This document shows, piece by piece, positions 36,107 through 48,100 of a DNA stretch of 64,000 nt (the first letter of the stretch is position 1; every line of letters begins with the position of its first letter). The position numbers and the translations under genes are program-made. This DNA is from Nereocystis luetkeana (lineage: Eukaryota > Sar > Phaeophyceae > Laminariales > Laminariaceae). Location of the stretch: positions 1,121,001-1,185,000 of the forward strand of contig JARUPZ010000010.1 of assembly GCA_031213475.1 (NCBI GenBank). Reading direction: 5' to 3'. The notes beneath the pieces are model-generated. The model was not told the origin of the DNA. It saw nothing but the letters and a program-made list of their open reading frames with translations, and did not search any database.

Positions 36107-38721
36107 GGAAGCGGGCGTTTCCGTCTCTTGATCATCTCGAGACTATCACCATGCTGCGGCGAAGTGCACCCTTCCGTACCCGGTACTGTTCGCAGTAATC
36201 TTCTCTGCAACGTTCAATTGATAGATCTGCTACGTTAGCAAGACTATCGCCATGGTTGCTCATGTTTTCGGTAAAAAATCGACCGTACAACGAGTGTGAA
36301 ATGCCAGGTACTCGCAATCCTTCCGCGCATTTCATTCATCTGAAGATACAAATTGAGATACTCGCAGAACTCGAATCCGTGCGTACGGCAGTATCCACGC
36401 AACACAATTGAGTCGCAAGGATATCAACGTCCATAAGCGAGTACGCCCCCGTGATTGTACGTTGGTAGCTAGAGTATGGCTTTCAACGCAATGGTGTTTT
36501 ACTGTGACAAAAAATATAGTGGAACTTCCGAGACTTTCGGAAGGGGAAACTGGATCAGTAGAATAATCGCCCTAAGATAGGCATTTACGCACTCTGGTTG
36601 GCTATGCGGTACAATTTACGTGGCTCCTTCGACCTAGAGGTTATCAATCCAAGGGCATCCCGAGCGGGCCAGTTCATCCCAGGGTATTTCCAAGCCCAGC
36701 ATACAAGCCGGCGGAGTCAATCTAGAGCCGTACGAAGAAGAACATCACAGCACTAACCACTGCGTTAGTGTTGAGGTTCGGGTCGGAGTTTCGGCTTCAG
36801 GTGGCAAAAACAACACCTTCGTAAAATATCCTTTCTCACCTGGTGTCCGCACCCACCTCTAGTGCTTAACATGCCCCCTTGCAGATGATGCTGGGTGCTG
36901 GTGGTTTGCTTCGCGGTGCTGTGGAAATACTCTTCGCCTGTGGCTCTCGCAAGAAGAGAGATATATATGGGGATGGCATGAATGACCCCGGCAGGGGAGT
37001 GGTCCACTCTTGGTCTTGTCTCGTGGACCAACTTTCTATGATGCCACCCCTTCATCCGCTATGATCTTCTAAACATCAGCCCCAAAACCCTGGCAAGCGC
37101 TGATCCGCTTTTTTATCCGGCTGGCTTTACAGCTCTAATGAAAAAAACAGACTCTTCAAAATCATTTTGGTCTAGTCTTTTCTCAGACGACGGTCAAATC
37201 TGCTGGAAACAGTGCTTTTACTTATACCCTATCACAAACACTCCGTAACTTTCACCGAACAAGCTACGGTCGATTGATCAACTGCGCTCTCCCAAGCGTC
37301 CGCTGCCTCATAAAATCCCTTCTCTCTATACACACGGCTCGGAATCGCTCTTAGAACAGCTCCTATTTTTAGTTTTTTTTAAAAAAAGATGTTTCGTAGC
37401 GTTTCATCGGAAACCACGAATAATACCCGTTGATGAGCATCTTTGTACTTTCCATTGAAACCCTCGTCTCCACACTATTTAATACCTGGTAGTCTTAAGG
37501 ACCCTGGTAGAGAAACCCCGTCTGACCACGCATGCCCCCCTACGTTTCTTGTCACCCCCCAATCAATGTGTGCTACAAAATATTAACTCTTAGTCGGATG
37601 GTTCTCCTCCAAGAACAATGTCACTCAACGTAGGGATACGTAGAACATGTTGAACCACAAGGGCTACGGCTATGAAATGTAGCCTCCATAAACTCGATAT
37701 ATTTCTCAAAACCTTTCTACCAAGCCCAAGCACCTCCTACCCCCACGCCTTTGTCTCGGCCTCGTCCCTGCGACAACAGCAAGTGAATGGCTCAACAAAT
37801 AGAACCACCCTCGCTCAACAATCGGCCGTGCCCAAGTATATATACTTGATGTTGTGTCACTCTCTTTCAGATACAAGGACAATTACGTGACACTGTACAT
37901 CAGTGACTGCTAGGTCTTCCCTTTCTTTCGCCTGACCCAGCCATGGTACCATAGTCAACAAACGATATCTCAGTCGTCTTCCCAGACTGAAACTCGAAGT
38001 CCCCAGTCCTGTGACTCTTACCACTGCCCACTATCGTTGAACTGTTAAGTGTGTTTATCATCGTCCATCTCGGTCTATAGTAGTAGATAGAGTTTCAGTA
38101 GTTCCTTCCATCCACCCCCTCGTCTGGCTTAGCGAAATAAATTACCCTATCCAACTCTAAAGGCGCCTGCTGCAGGGGTCGTCGACGACCTCGCGGCGCT
38201 TTTTGCGTCCCTCTCAAGTCTTCTCGTCGACTGAAACAAATGCACGACGAAATGTCTATTGGTACGTTCTTCGCGCTTCGTACTTGAAGAACCGACTACC
38301 CCGCGCGTAATAATGGCTTGAAGCCGAACCGAAACTGACTCTGATTTTGAAGGCGTAGAAACGGTGTCGTAACGTTCCTCGTGAGTACAACGCGGGAGTA
38401 GTGTGAAAACTAGCTACCTACGTGTGTCATGGCCAGATATAGTTGTGTGAAGTGGCTCGCTCTTACAGCTTCGAAGTATTGTTGAAAATAAAAGCTTTAT
38501 GTGAGATGACACAGACAGGCAACAGTATTCGTAGATCGGATATTTGCGCGTAAAGCACGAAAACGATGTTGCTACGTACAAGTGCGAGCTTCGCGCACGA
38601 GAGCGTTTGACCGGAGGTCTTACTCGTACGTGGTCTGCGCGTAAGTGCGCGCCAGCAGTGTCTTCACCTGCGTTGCGCGTGAAAGCGTAAACGCAGACCT
38701 CACTGTTGTTGTATCTCTGTC

Positions 38722-38910
38722 CTAAATGACACCTCGATGTAAAGTGGATACCGACGCCGTCGGGTCGGTGCCGATCTTCTCGTTGTTGAAATAACAGTCG
38801 CCTTTCTCCGCACTTGAAAACTTTACGTCTCTTCTGAAGTAGAACTTGATGAATTCACCAGGAGACGTATTTTCGTGTTGCCAGTCGATGCGTAGATTAG
38901 AGGCCGAGGC
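38722..38910 (-). other. Protein-like stretch, left arm of an inverted pair
   Basis: The minus strand encodes a stretch with IDWQHENTSPGEFIKFYFRR. It is similar in DNA and protein to the plus-strand frame that starts at 38950 (CDWSHGARPTGKFVKLYPRR), and the two arms diverge from a centre near 38950. Neither is recognised. More protein-like minus-strand sequence lies at about 38250-38410. If this comes from a virus or virus-like element it is a fossil with more than one break. Confidence 0.3.
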
Positions 38911-38949
38911 TCATGACCTGAGACAATGATGTATGCGTCGGTGTAGGGG

Positions 38950-39492
38950 ATGGAGCGTACATCCATCGATCCGTTTAACCATGAGTCTCGACCTCTGATT
39001 TACACATGCGACTGGAGCCACGGAGCGAGGCCTACCGGAAAGTTCGTTAAGTTATACCCTCGAAGAACTAGAAAAATGTGGACGCTCGTCCAGTACAATG
39101 GCAAAATGGCGTTCTACCAATTCATTTCGAGTACATTTACGTACGCACACGAAATAAGCCGACCATTGCAGTACAACAACAATCGGTGGGCGGAACCACA
39201 TCTCTTTTTGAATTTACCCGAATATCCGTTCTTAGATACTTCATATGCTAAAAAAAAACTCCATTGCCGGCACGGTGCTTCATTGGTTGTTTTAGCGTAT
39301 TTTTCGTTTTACATTAAATTAGTGCAGCCCAATGCTGGAAGCAGTGTGCTGGTCAGTTTTACTCTTATCATAGCTACTTCCTGGGCTACCCGTCGTGCCT
39401 CGTGCACTGGCCTACCCTACCCGGTTATGCTACCCGAAGCAATCGTACCTCACCTACGCCATGCTACCCTACCCTACCGTATCCTACCCTAA
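38950..39492 (+). other. Protein-like ORF, right arm of an inverted pair (180 aa)
   Basis: The first 100 or so residues look like real protein (HESRPLIYTCDWSHG, then MWTLVQYNGKMAFYQF, then aromatic- and Asn-rich sequence). The last third runs into the CCCTA microsatellite and is not credible as coding. The start shares HE(S/P)RPLIY and DWxH with the left arm. It is in intron 9 of gene C, on the same strand as that gene, with no family assignment. Confidence 0.25.
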
Positions 39493-39825
39493 AGCATCCT
39501 ACCCTGTCCTTTCATCCACTACTATTTTCTATCCTACCCTATCATACCCTACCCTACCGTCCTCTACCCTACGGAACCCTACCCGATATTTCCCTATACT
39601 GCCCTCCCCACGCTTTTCTGTCTGATCCTGTCCCACCCTACCCTACCCCTATCCTACTCTGCCCTACCCTACCCTACCCTACCCTACCCTACCCTACCCT
39701 ACCCTACCCTACCCTACTCTACCGTACAGTAACTTTCACTACCGTTTTTCACCCTGCCTTTCCTTGTCCGTCTGTGCCCTACCCTACGCCACCCTCCCTA
39801 CCCCACCCCACCCCGTATCACCACC
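39395..39825 (+). repeat. (CCCTA)n pentanucleotide satellite
   Basis: Variants of CCCTA dominate 430 bp, with about 11 perfect units in a row at 39662-39717. The 163-residue frame with TLPYPTLPYP repeats is a product of this DNA. The unit is five bases, so it is not the TTAGGG telomere repeat. Confidence 0.9.
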
Positions 39826-41171
39826 GTATCACATTCCGCAGTAGTGGAGCATATCAACGCTACGATAGGCATGGTGCGGTACAATTCATCTGAACTCTCT
39901 CCCATGGAGACCTCGTTATATCAACCGAAACATGATTTCGGAGACGTTCGTTCGTGCAGACCTACCAACAAGTATTTCACCACAGTAGTAAACTTTCCAT
40001 AGTAGTCGGTATACTTACGGGGGCCCACTCGACGAGCCCAACCAGTCAGCAAAAAGAGCAAAAAGGCTCAAATACTACGGTAGGGTGAGTCAGATGTCCA
40101 CCTACAGCACTACTTCTTACACGCCTAACACTATTTGCGCCCTGTGTCTCAACGTTTGCAATGTTCAGGCTGATCGTGCGCATGGATGCCAAGAGGATTG
40201 CACCCTCTGTGCCGACGAGTCTTCGCCTTGTCAGAACTGCTTCGAGGGCTACCCGTCGGCCACTGTCTGCGAACACCCGGAGAATTACGTATTCTGGGAC
40301 CACGTGCACTTCACCACGGAAATCCACCACATCCTGGGTGAAGCTATCCGGCAGTGTTCCAAGGATCATCCTAACTATGATCGCCACTGGGTTGAGGTGC
40401 TTTGTCCCAAGAGTGTTTAATGCTGCGGCCATCATGGGTCGCCCTTTTAGGCCGAAATAAGCCCTTCCCCAGAAACAAACGCTTAGCTTCTCGTCACACG
40501 CATGGCCAGGAGCACTCGATAGACTCAAGGTGTATCGCATTCACCGCGCTCGTATGACCTCTGCTGCAGTGCCAGGAGAATACACCATTTATTTACGAGT
40601 AGCTGTCCCAGTTCGGGCCCGAGGCTGCCGCAGGTGGACTACCGCCGGAGGTTTCTTGTTCAAGTCGCTCCTATATATTTGTGTGAGTGGCCATGTCCCA
40701 TATCAATCTGCGCCGTTAAAAAGCTTGATGATTTTCGGTTCGCGATGTGCATATGAATTGCACCGCCATAGAACTGACTGGTACGCTGCTGCTCCCAACA
40801 ACCGCAGCAACAAAAAAGCGCCTGTTTCAACGTGAGGTACAGAGCCTCTCTCGTGAGTGAAACCTTGGGGGTATATCTCCTTTTAGGGAGGGCAAGTAGA
40901 ATCCATGTGGAACATCCCTGCTGCCGTAGCTAGCGCTGTCCTCCGGGAACGCTGGCCGTCATCTTTCCCACCACAATCGGGGTGAGGCTTTTTCCCCACT
41001 TCGTGTATCTACGCACCTTGGCGCTTGTGTACGGGAGGAGGTAACGAACGTGTTGAATGATACAGTAGCACCCATTGGGGTATCGGAACATGAGGAATCG
41101 AGGAAAATATCACAGGCTTCGACAGGGGAGTTGTAGTATAACAGGTACAAAGCGTTTTGGACAAGGGGGCT

Positions 41172-41192
41172 GGGGGGGGGGGGGGGGGGGGC
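41172..41192 (+). repeat. Poly-G tract
   Basis: About 19-20 consecutive G near a G-rich flank. Similar runs lie at 43687-43709 (C) and 44094-44110 (G). Length calls in such runs are unreliable. Confidence 0.95.
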
Positions 41193-43683
41193 GGGTGTAC
41201 TTGATGGGGGAGATGTACTCGATCTCATGCGTGGCCGTAGTCGTATGACCACTGAGCCATGCATCCCTACAATGCCGGGACGGAACATGTGTTTTTTCTG
41301 TCGACCAGGCAGACATTGCTTGCGTCGAGCGCGATGCGCTGTGAAGTGTCTGGCTAGTAACATAAATGAGAGGGAGGGGGGGCAGTAGATGCGAAGCTAT
41401 ACCACTCGCTGTAAGGGTTATATCTGTCTGGTTTGAAAAAGAGCACGGTATTGTATGTGAAGGAAATGTGTCTGGTTTGGCATATGTCCACGGTCTTGTA
41501 TACCAGGTAGACGTGTCTGGCTGGTTTGACGTACTACACGTGATAGTCATGTGTCAGGTCTGCAGGGTGTATACGGTGTTGTATGGAGGGTGTCTAGAGC
41601 TTTTTTGCCTTGTTGTTGCTCGACTCATGCGAGTGGCTACCCTAGCTTCCCTTGGTATGTTGTAAGTCTGAAGGTATACAGAGTGGTATGGCTTCGCAAT
41701 GTGGTCCGTCATGAAAGTGGCTTCAACTATGAATAAGTGTACGGTAGTGTTTTTCTGTTTGATTCGGATGAAGGACGGGGTTATTGCGCCACTGTAGCCC
41801 AAGTGGGGGAGGGAGCGTCGTCTATCGTAGCCTCGGCACTTTGCGGTTTATGTACACCGTGTTGTGTGAGGCACTGTTAACAAGGTGTCGGGGCCGAATG
41901 GAAGGTACCTGGTCAACTCCAACTGCGCGGCATACGTAAATAGTTGTAGTACGGTGTTGTTACAAACGAAACTTACACTACTAACAAACAACGTAACGCA
42001 GCCGGCATGCCGAGGCTCACCGGTTCCGCTGGCCTTTCTATCGGGTGGCGTGAATTAAGATCGTTCACTTTATGCCGACGTATGTTGGCCATGCAGTGCC
42101 GGCATTGTGTCTCATTAAGCCGTTGCTTCTACCTGATTCCGACAGCGACAACACACCTGGTGGCCTTGCTAAATTCTCCATCCTCGATAGATGACTAGCT
42201 GAATTCTACATCCTCGATAGATGCACACTCTGTCGCAGGAAAAGGATACGCCGGACTACAGCGTTTAGTTGGGTTGACTTGTATTTTTCAGATGTTGCTG
42301 CTACCACTGTACACACCATATATTATTGTGCCATATATACTGCAGTTGTCGGAGTAAACCCACCTTTGACTCGCGCTCTTCGCCTGAACAGTAGAACTCG
42401 CGTGTGGCATGCTCACCATATACACAACACCATAAAGCGACGCCACAAATAAATAGCAACACTGGCCTGCGCTGCGTTTTAGGGTACGCCGAAGCATTTC
42501 CTGGTGTAGTCAATCAAGAGCTACGAAACTCAATTTTATCGAAAGCAAGAATAGCTCCCCCCCCACAAAAGCCCGCAATTTATATACTCCGCCGGAGAGA
42601 GAAGTGCCCAAGACGAACCATGCCTTCATCATGATATTCGCGTATCAGGAGACAATACAGAAAGACCATGAGGATCAAAACCGTCACTGCAACATAGAAA
42701 ACGAGGCCAACAATCACAAAAACCGCAGAATGGCTACCGTACAGTAACATACCTCAAACAAAAGTCAATCGCTCGAATTATTCTTGCGTCAGGATGACAA
42801 GCCTCGGGTGGGAAACGTAAACTAATACACGACTTAAAACCATCCAGACCATGCTGACGCTGCTGCTGATACTAATTGAGAGTTATATACGGAGAAGTGG
42901 ATATATCCAAAGCAAACCTCGCCCCAAATCTCTCCCGCTTTCATCTTTCACGAGTGAGCCAGAGGTGAGCGACATAGTTCCGACCTGGCCGATGCGTCAA
43001 ACATGAATGGTGCCGCGTAGAGATAAATACCACAGGGTGTGTAAGCAAACCACATCGAATAACCCGCAGGACTAATCGCTTGTTTCCGTGTTCTGCTTTT
43101 CATCCCTTCCGAGCGAGGTTTGAGAGACCAAAGCCCACGATGGTCGATGGCCAGTTTATCCTATTCCCGCGTGAAGGCAAACGCACCACAGGAAATGTAC
43201 GCAACCCACAACTTCAACAACCGAGACAGTGAACGCTTGTCTCTGCTATACGTCCGAAGAACCGATCACGAGCAATGTGCGCAGACCGGTAAACAGACAA
43301 CCGGTCGAACCACCAACCATACAACGCACGAAAGGCAAGCAGCCGAAAAAAACAGCCATCGTACTTACCGGCGTCCATGATACGTCCTGGGCACACACGG
43401 TGTGTCCATCCCACCGTGTGTACCCACACGCCTACTTCCCAACCGGCAGGGACATTCGAGCCGCTAGACGTCTCGTCAAAACTTGGAACTGCCGTGGATG
43501 TACCGATACGTTATTACTGTGCCTATTCTTATACTTTTTGCAGTATAATATTGTTGGGACTTTGATACGAAGAGGGGAAAGAGGGTGCGTTACACAGCCC
43601 ACCACTCTCTCCTGTGTTGTACATACGGCCTAAGGAAACCGAATACAACGCGACATGCCTGTCTACCCGTGCCGCTACTCAAA

Positions 43684-43710
43684 CGGCACACCCCCCCCCC
43701 CCCCCCCCGC
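43684..43710 (+). repeat. Poly-C tract
   Basis: About 20 consecutive C, the complement of the G runs at 41172 and 44094. Confidence 0.95.
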
Positions 43711-44089
43711 TTCCCCCGCGCTTGCTCCTTTCTTGAATGCAGCTCGCGCAGCTCGCCCACAGAGTGCTTTCCTTCCCCGCCTGCGGGCTCATGTATATGA
43801 CCACTAAAACTAACATGGCGTGAACCAGCGAGTGGCCATGTTCATAAACGTAAACAAATCGGAATTGAAATCCAGGAGAAGCGCTTTCTAGTCTAGAATA
43901 CATGCAACTGTGCGACCACCACATACTCAACCCCCCCGCGCTTCCACATCCAACCAATTGCGGGATTTGTGAACGCGGGTGGGTGAGTGGGTGGTGTGAT
44001 ACGCCTTCGTTCCCCTACTGTTACCACCTCCGATCGTGGAACAGTATGGGCAGGTGTGGGTGGGTGGGTGGGTGAGTGAATAGGGCGGG

Positions 44090-44112
44090 GTAGGGGGGGG
44101 GGGGGGGGGGAG
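44090..44112 (+). repeat. Poly-G tract next to (GGGT)n
   Basis: A run of about 18 G preceded by several GGGTGGGT units at 44055-44080, so a possible G-quadruplex former. Confidence 0.9.
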
Positions 44113-45150
44113 GAGAGAATGGCGACCCCTCTCTAGTTTGGTACGACGGTGGCCCATCCGCGACCTCCGTTACGTGATAAATAGAGCTGGGCCATCTGTT
44201 TCCTGCCGCCCACTTCTCGTAGCGCTGTGAAGCCCTGCTCGAGTTTTGCTTTGGCGCTCTACGAACTCTTCTAAAATAGTGTGGAGTGTTAGCACTAGTT
44301 TTACATGCCCCACTATCGTGCCAGGTATTTACTACTGACTGTACCCGAAAATCAAGGTTTCGTTGGCCGCGGTGACCCACGTTCGATGACGAGAGTTCAA
44401 GACTGTCCTACGCCTCCGAAGGGGGAACGCCCGATTTCGCTTTCTCCCCCCAAAGTTATCGGCACGTTTTTGTCTCGACCGAGCAAGCACAGACAGGCTG
44501 ACAGCCACTCTCTATGGAAAAGAAAAAAACGTTGCCTGTGTCTTTTCCCAAAAGGTTGCCGCATGTGATATTCATGTCGAACGTGCAAGCAAAAGCTAAC
44601 CGCCGGCTACCCCATGTGTAGAGCAAACTACCAGCCGGGGAGAGCAGTAACTCGTACCAGCTATTAAATACTTGGGTTCAAATCCTGTTATATCCTCTAT
44701 ACGGGTAGCACCACAACGCTTCGGTGGACCCATTTTAGACCAGGCGCTTTGATACTCGGGCGCGCATCCTTTGTACTGTGGTTCGTCAGCAGAGGCGCCC
44801 TACGTTCCCCGAAGCTTCACTCCGTACACCCTCCGAACGGAACATCGATAATTGCTAAAAGGTCAGAGTCTTCGGTAATAATCTCAAACAAACGTAACTA
44901 GGACATGACCCCCATAAAATATGCGTACATAACACGGAAATGTCCGCATGTGTATTTTTTCAAGGTAACGATTAGATATCTGCCTGCTAGGTCCGTAGCT
45001 TGTGGGACTGTGGACTGCACTTGGAGTCCAAATTTTCTCGAAACAGGGTGTTGAGTGAGGTAGATGGAAGAGAAAACCTTCAAACAAACGTGGGTGCCCT
45101 TTAAGGTTCGTATCACCAGAGTAGCAGAATAGTAGCACACGGCTCCTTTT

Positions 45151-48100
45151 CTACACCTCCAGGGGACAGAGCTCCGCGACCCACGGCTGATTGTAGCTCG
45201 GCTCATCTTTGGCGCACTGCCTGATAGCTTCGGCCAGAATCTGGTGAAAGCCGGTGGTGAAGTGGAGGTTATCCCAGAACAGATACTTCTCTGGGTCATC
45301 GCAGACGGTGGCCGATGGGTTGCCCTCGAAGCAGTTCTGACAGGGTGAGGTCAGGTCGGCACACAGGTCGCACTCCCCCTGGCACCCGATCGCACGGTCG
45401 CCCTGAATGTTGCGGAAAGTATTTCGAGGCAACGAACGAGACAAGATGCAGGCAAAACGAAAGAGCTGGGTGTAGGACCGATTGGAAGGAGTTTGTTCGG
45501 GGAGCCCGACGATAATGTTTACCTCTATGAATAGTGTGCTACTATAGTGGTAGCGGTGATTACTCAAATACATTTCTGACTGCCGGGGCTCCTGAACCGT
45601 TTCGGAACAGGAGTCTCGTTTCTGGGGAAAACCTACCGATGCTTTTGGGTGGGTTGGTCCTCAAGATGGACCTGCACTATCAAAGGGGCATCGAGAAAGT
45701 ACTAACACGTACCAAACTTCGTCGGACCTCCATTTGCATTTCCACAGGCTATTCGTCGTATACCTGAGCTGCACCTTTAGCAAATTTCGATTCAAATGCC
45801 AGTGTTCTGGTTGTTTTGCTATCACTCAAAAGTAATTGTTTGACTACTTGGTAATAGCGTAGAGCTCCCCAAGCGATGAATACATTCCCGAGTATAGTAG
45901 GCGCACCCCTATCGTGCCATGTGTCGATGTTAATGAGTCCTAGCATAAATAACAGGTATACTTCAAACACTGACATTATCATACGCAAGCTAACCTGTAC
46001 TACGGTAGTTTCTCACTTGAGAGGAGCTTAACCGGTCAGAAATTATCCAGCCAAAACTTTGAAACACATTCAGTGGCATTGTTGCTACAAAGCGCAAAGA
46101 CTTCAACCGTTTGGTAGGAGTGTGCTTCGAAATACAAAACACTAATGGAGCTATCCAACAGTAGGGGTGCACCAGAAGCTACTGTATCCCGCACGTTTGG
46201 AGCTCCACATCTCACCCGATACAATACTCAGAAGAACTTCGTTCGTGCCACCCGACAGGCACTTGTAGGCACTAGTCCTAGAACGACTACGCGAGTAACC
46301 GTTTCATCCTAACTGGTAGTTCCTCGCTTAGGGAACTCAATCCGTCAGAAATGTTTGGCCTAAAAAGTGCAACCCCTACCGTGGGGTGACTCAATGCCTT
46401 AATCCGAGCATTTCTTGTTGTGGTGGCTCATGCTTTTGTCGTCGGTTCTCCCTCGCGGAAGCCCTAACGCGGTTCTAACAGCGGCACTATGGCTTCCTGA
46501 ACGGCTCACCTGGGTCCCCATAACTTCGGATGCGAGGTCTACCCTGAAGTCATACAGCAGGCATGGGTCACTGAGGGAGGACCCCGATCCCGTGATGCCC
46601 ACGCTCTGATACAGTTCAGGATTGTCCACGATAGCCTGGTAGGACGTCACCATGATGGGGATAAGAGAGTGAAGGGGGGTTCAAAACTCATCATGCTGGG
46701 TATCTCAGGGAGTCGATCCTTGGACCTATTTCGTTCTAAGCAGCTGGGAGTACAGATGATGGGCGTAGCGTCCCCGGCTGATGCGTGTTACAATTTTGGT
46801 GCTGCAGTGGTGTCCTTGGTTTAGTATTATTCCGGTTGCCAAGGCCACGGTGGAGGTAAATGGGCTTGACACTAGAAACAAACTACTTGAAATTAGCAAG
46901 GGGTCATTTATGAAGAAGTATAGACGAATACAACATTAAAGGCAATGTAAAAACATTGTTGAGGTCCCGGGACACGGCCTGAATACGTTCTAGGCCAAAC
47001 TGGCACTGGGACTGATGGGACGAAGCTCCTCAGCTGAGGCGTTCCTTATCCTTTCGACATGCCATATCGTTGGAACTTTGTACTATTCAATATCCATGGG
47101 GTTGTGCGTGGAACCATCACATACTCGAACTCAGTTTGTGGGCACGGTACTATAGATGGTACGCAAGGAGCTCCGGGAAAAGATGGGTGCGGCACACCCA
47201 CCGTAGCCTGCGCCGACTATGAACGCTACGTACCACCGCAATCATATACAGGCGTGACAGACTCGGGTGTCCGTCTGTTCGCTGTCGTTAATAGCCTCCT
47301 CGCAGGTGTGCCAGAAATATGTAAGGCGTATTTCAAAGCACCGGCCAACGCTCATGTGTGCCCACTAACTAGCCTGTCGTGGTTCCCCGCTAGACAAACA
47401 CCGTTGCACCCCCGATGGCTTTCTTCACCACCACAGCCCGCCACCACAGTCCGGCGCGAAATGTGTGCCTCTCCCATGGTGCAAGTCTACGACTCACCAC
47501 AGTCAGGCTGTAGGTGTCTAGCATCCGCACTCTAGGGAAGGCGTCGACGAGCTGCTGAGCAGCTATATTCCCGACGACCGCCACTTGGTCCAAAAAATCG
47601 CCAAACCCGCTGGCTGCGACACCCTGCGAAAACACCATCGTCCATGAAGGGGATGATGAAAACATGTACCAGGCATGAGACATGGCCAGAGAACGGAAGC
47701 GCGTGGGTTGTTCTGCAGGGAATGGCAAAAAAAAACTGGAGGGAGTCTTGAATACGCGGAAATCGGACTGTGTTTGCACTTACAAAAGTAGATTTACGTT
47801 ACATACATAACCTCATTTGGTTCGTGTCCAATATATCATTCAAGCAGGATGTCCGCTAGGAAGGTGGTGGCGTCTCTCGTTTGTACGCGGAGCCCTTACC
47901 AATATGTCCAGGTAGCTCTAATACGATCGCCGTGTTGCACAAACCGAACACACTGATGAGAGCCAGCCCGCGGGGAGATGCCAAGCTGCAAAATACGGCA
48001 AGTGACATTTATCGAAACTTAGCACGCCGACGCTTCGGCGTTTCCTTTGATCTAAGCACGAATCGACGATTGCTTAGTCAAGTTGCGCGCTGGTTTCTAT

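Larger units (their letters stand above)
21932..40420 (+). pseudogene. Gene C: GDSL/SGNH-type esterase paralogue, probably broken
   Basis: Seven exons match genes A and F: exon 1, a signal peptide ending at 22102; exon 2, 22651-22773, block I VVFGDSTSDVGRRF; exon 3, 26401-26481; exon 4, 27964-28065, block II TFATGSGTVT; exon 5, 30967-31033; exon 9, 33257-33391; exon 10, 40169-40420, with FWDHVH and stop TAA. Frames are open and GT-AG sites are present, though the exon 2 donor is GTGAAT. Exons 6-8, with block III, are missing from the 2.2 kb between exons 5 and 9, where transposon copies lie. Exon 5 ends in phase 1 and exon 9 starts in phase 0, so joining them shifts the frame. Exon 1 has the hydrophobic core ALLVAVSLFFGVASA but no in-frame ATG after the stop at 21929. 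Intron 9 is 6.8 kb. It is likely a fairly young pseudogene, unless the assembly has dropped the exons. Confidence 0.7.
40421..45150. other. Spacer between convergent genes C and F
   Basis: No recognised gene. It contains long G or C runs (41172-41192, 43687-43709, 44094-44110), a diverged tandem with GTGTCTGGTTTG words at about 41420-41600, and a 29-bp direct repeat with CCTCGATAGATG at about 42175-42225. Reading frames here are short and show the bias of the repeats. Confidence 0.6.

Noticed and set aside
39660-39720. Perfect CCCTA run considered as telomeric sequence
   Set aside because: The unit is five bases rather than the six of TTAGGG-type telomeres, and it lies inside an intron.
39402-39893. 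163-residue Pro/Tyr/Leu-rich frame
   Set aside because: Product of the CCCTA microsatellite. The repeats are in the DNA, not a sign of a structural protein.
44630-44700. tRNA-like GGTTCAAATCC word
   Set aside because: The flanking bases do not form a T-stem and there is no D-arm at the right distance.
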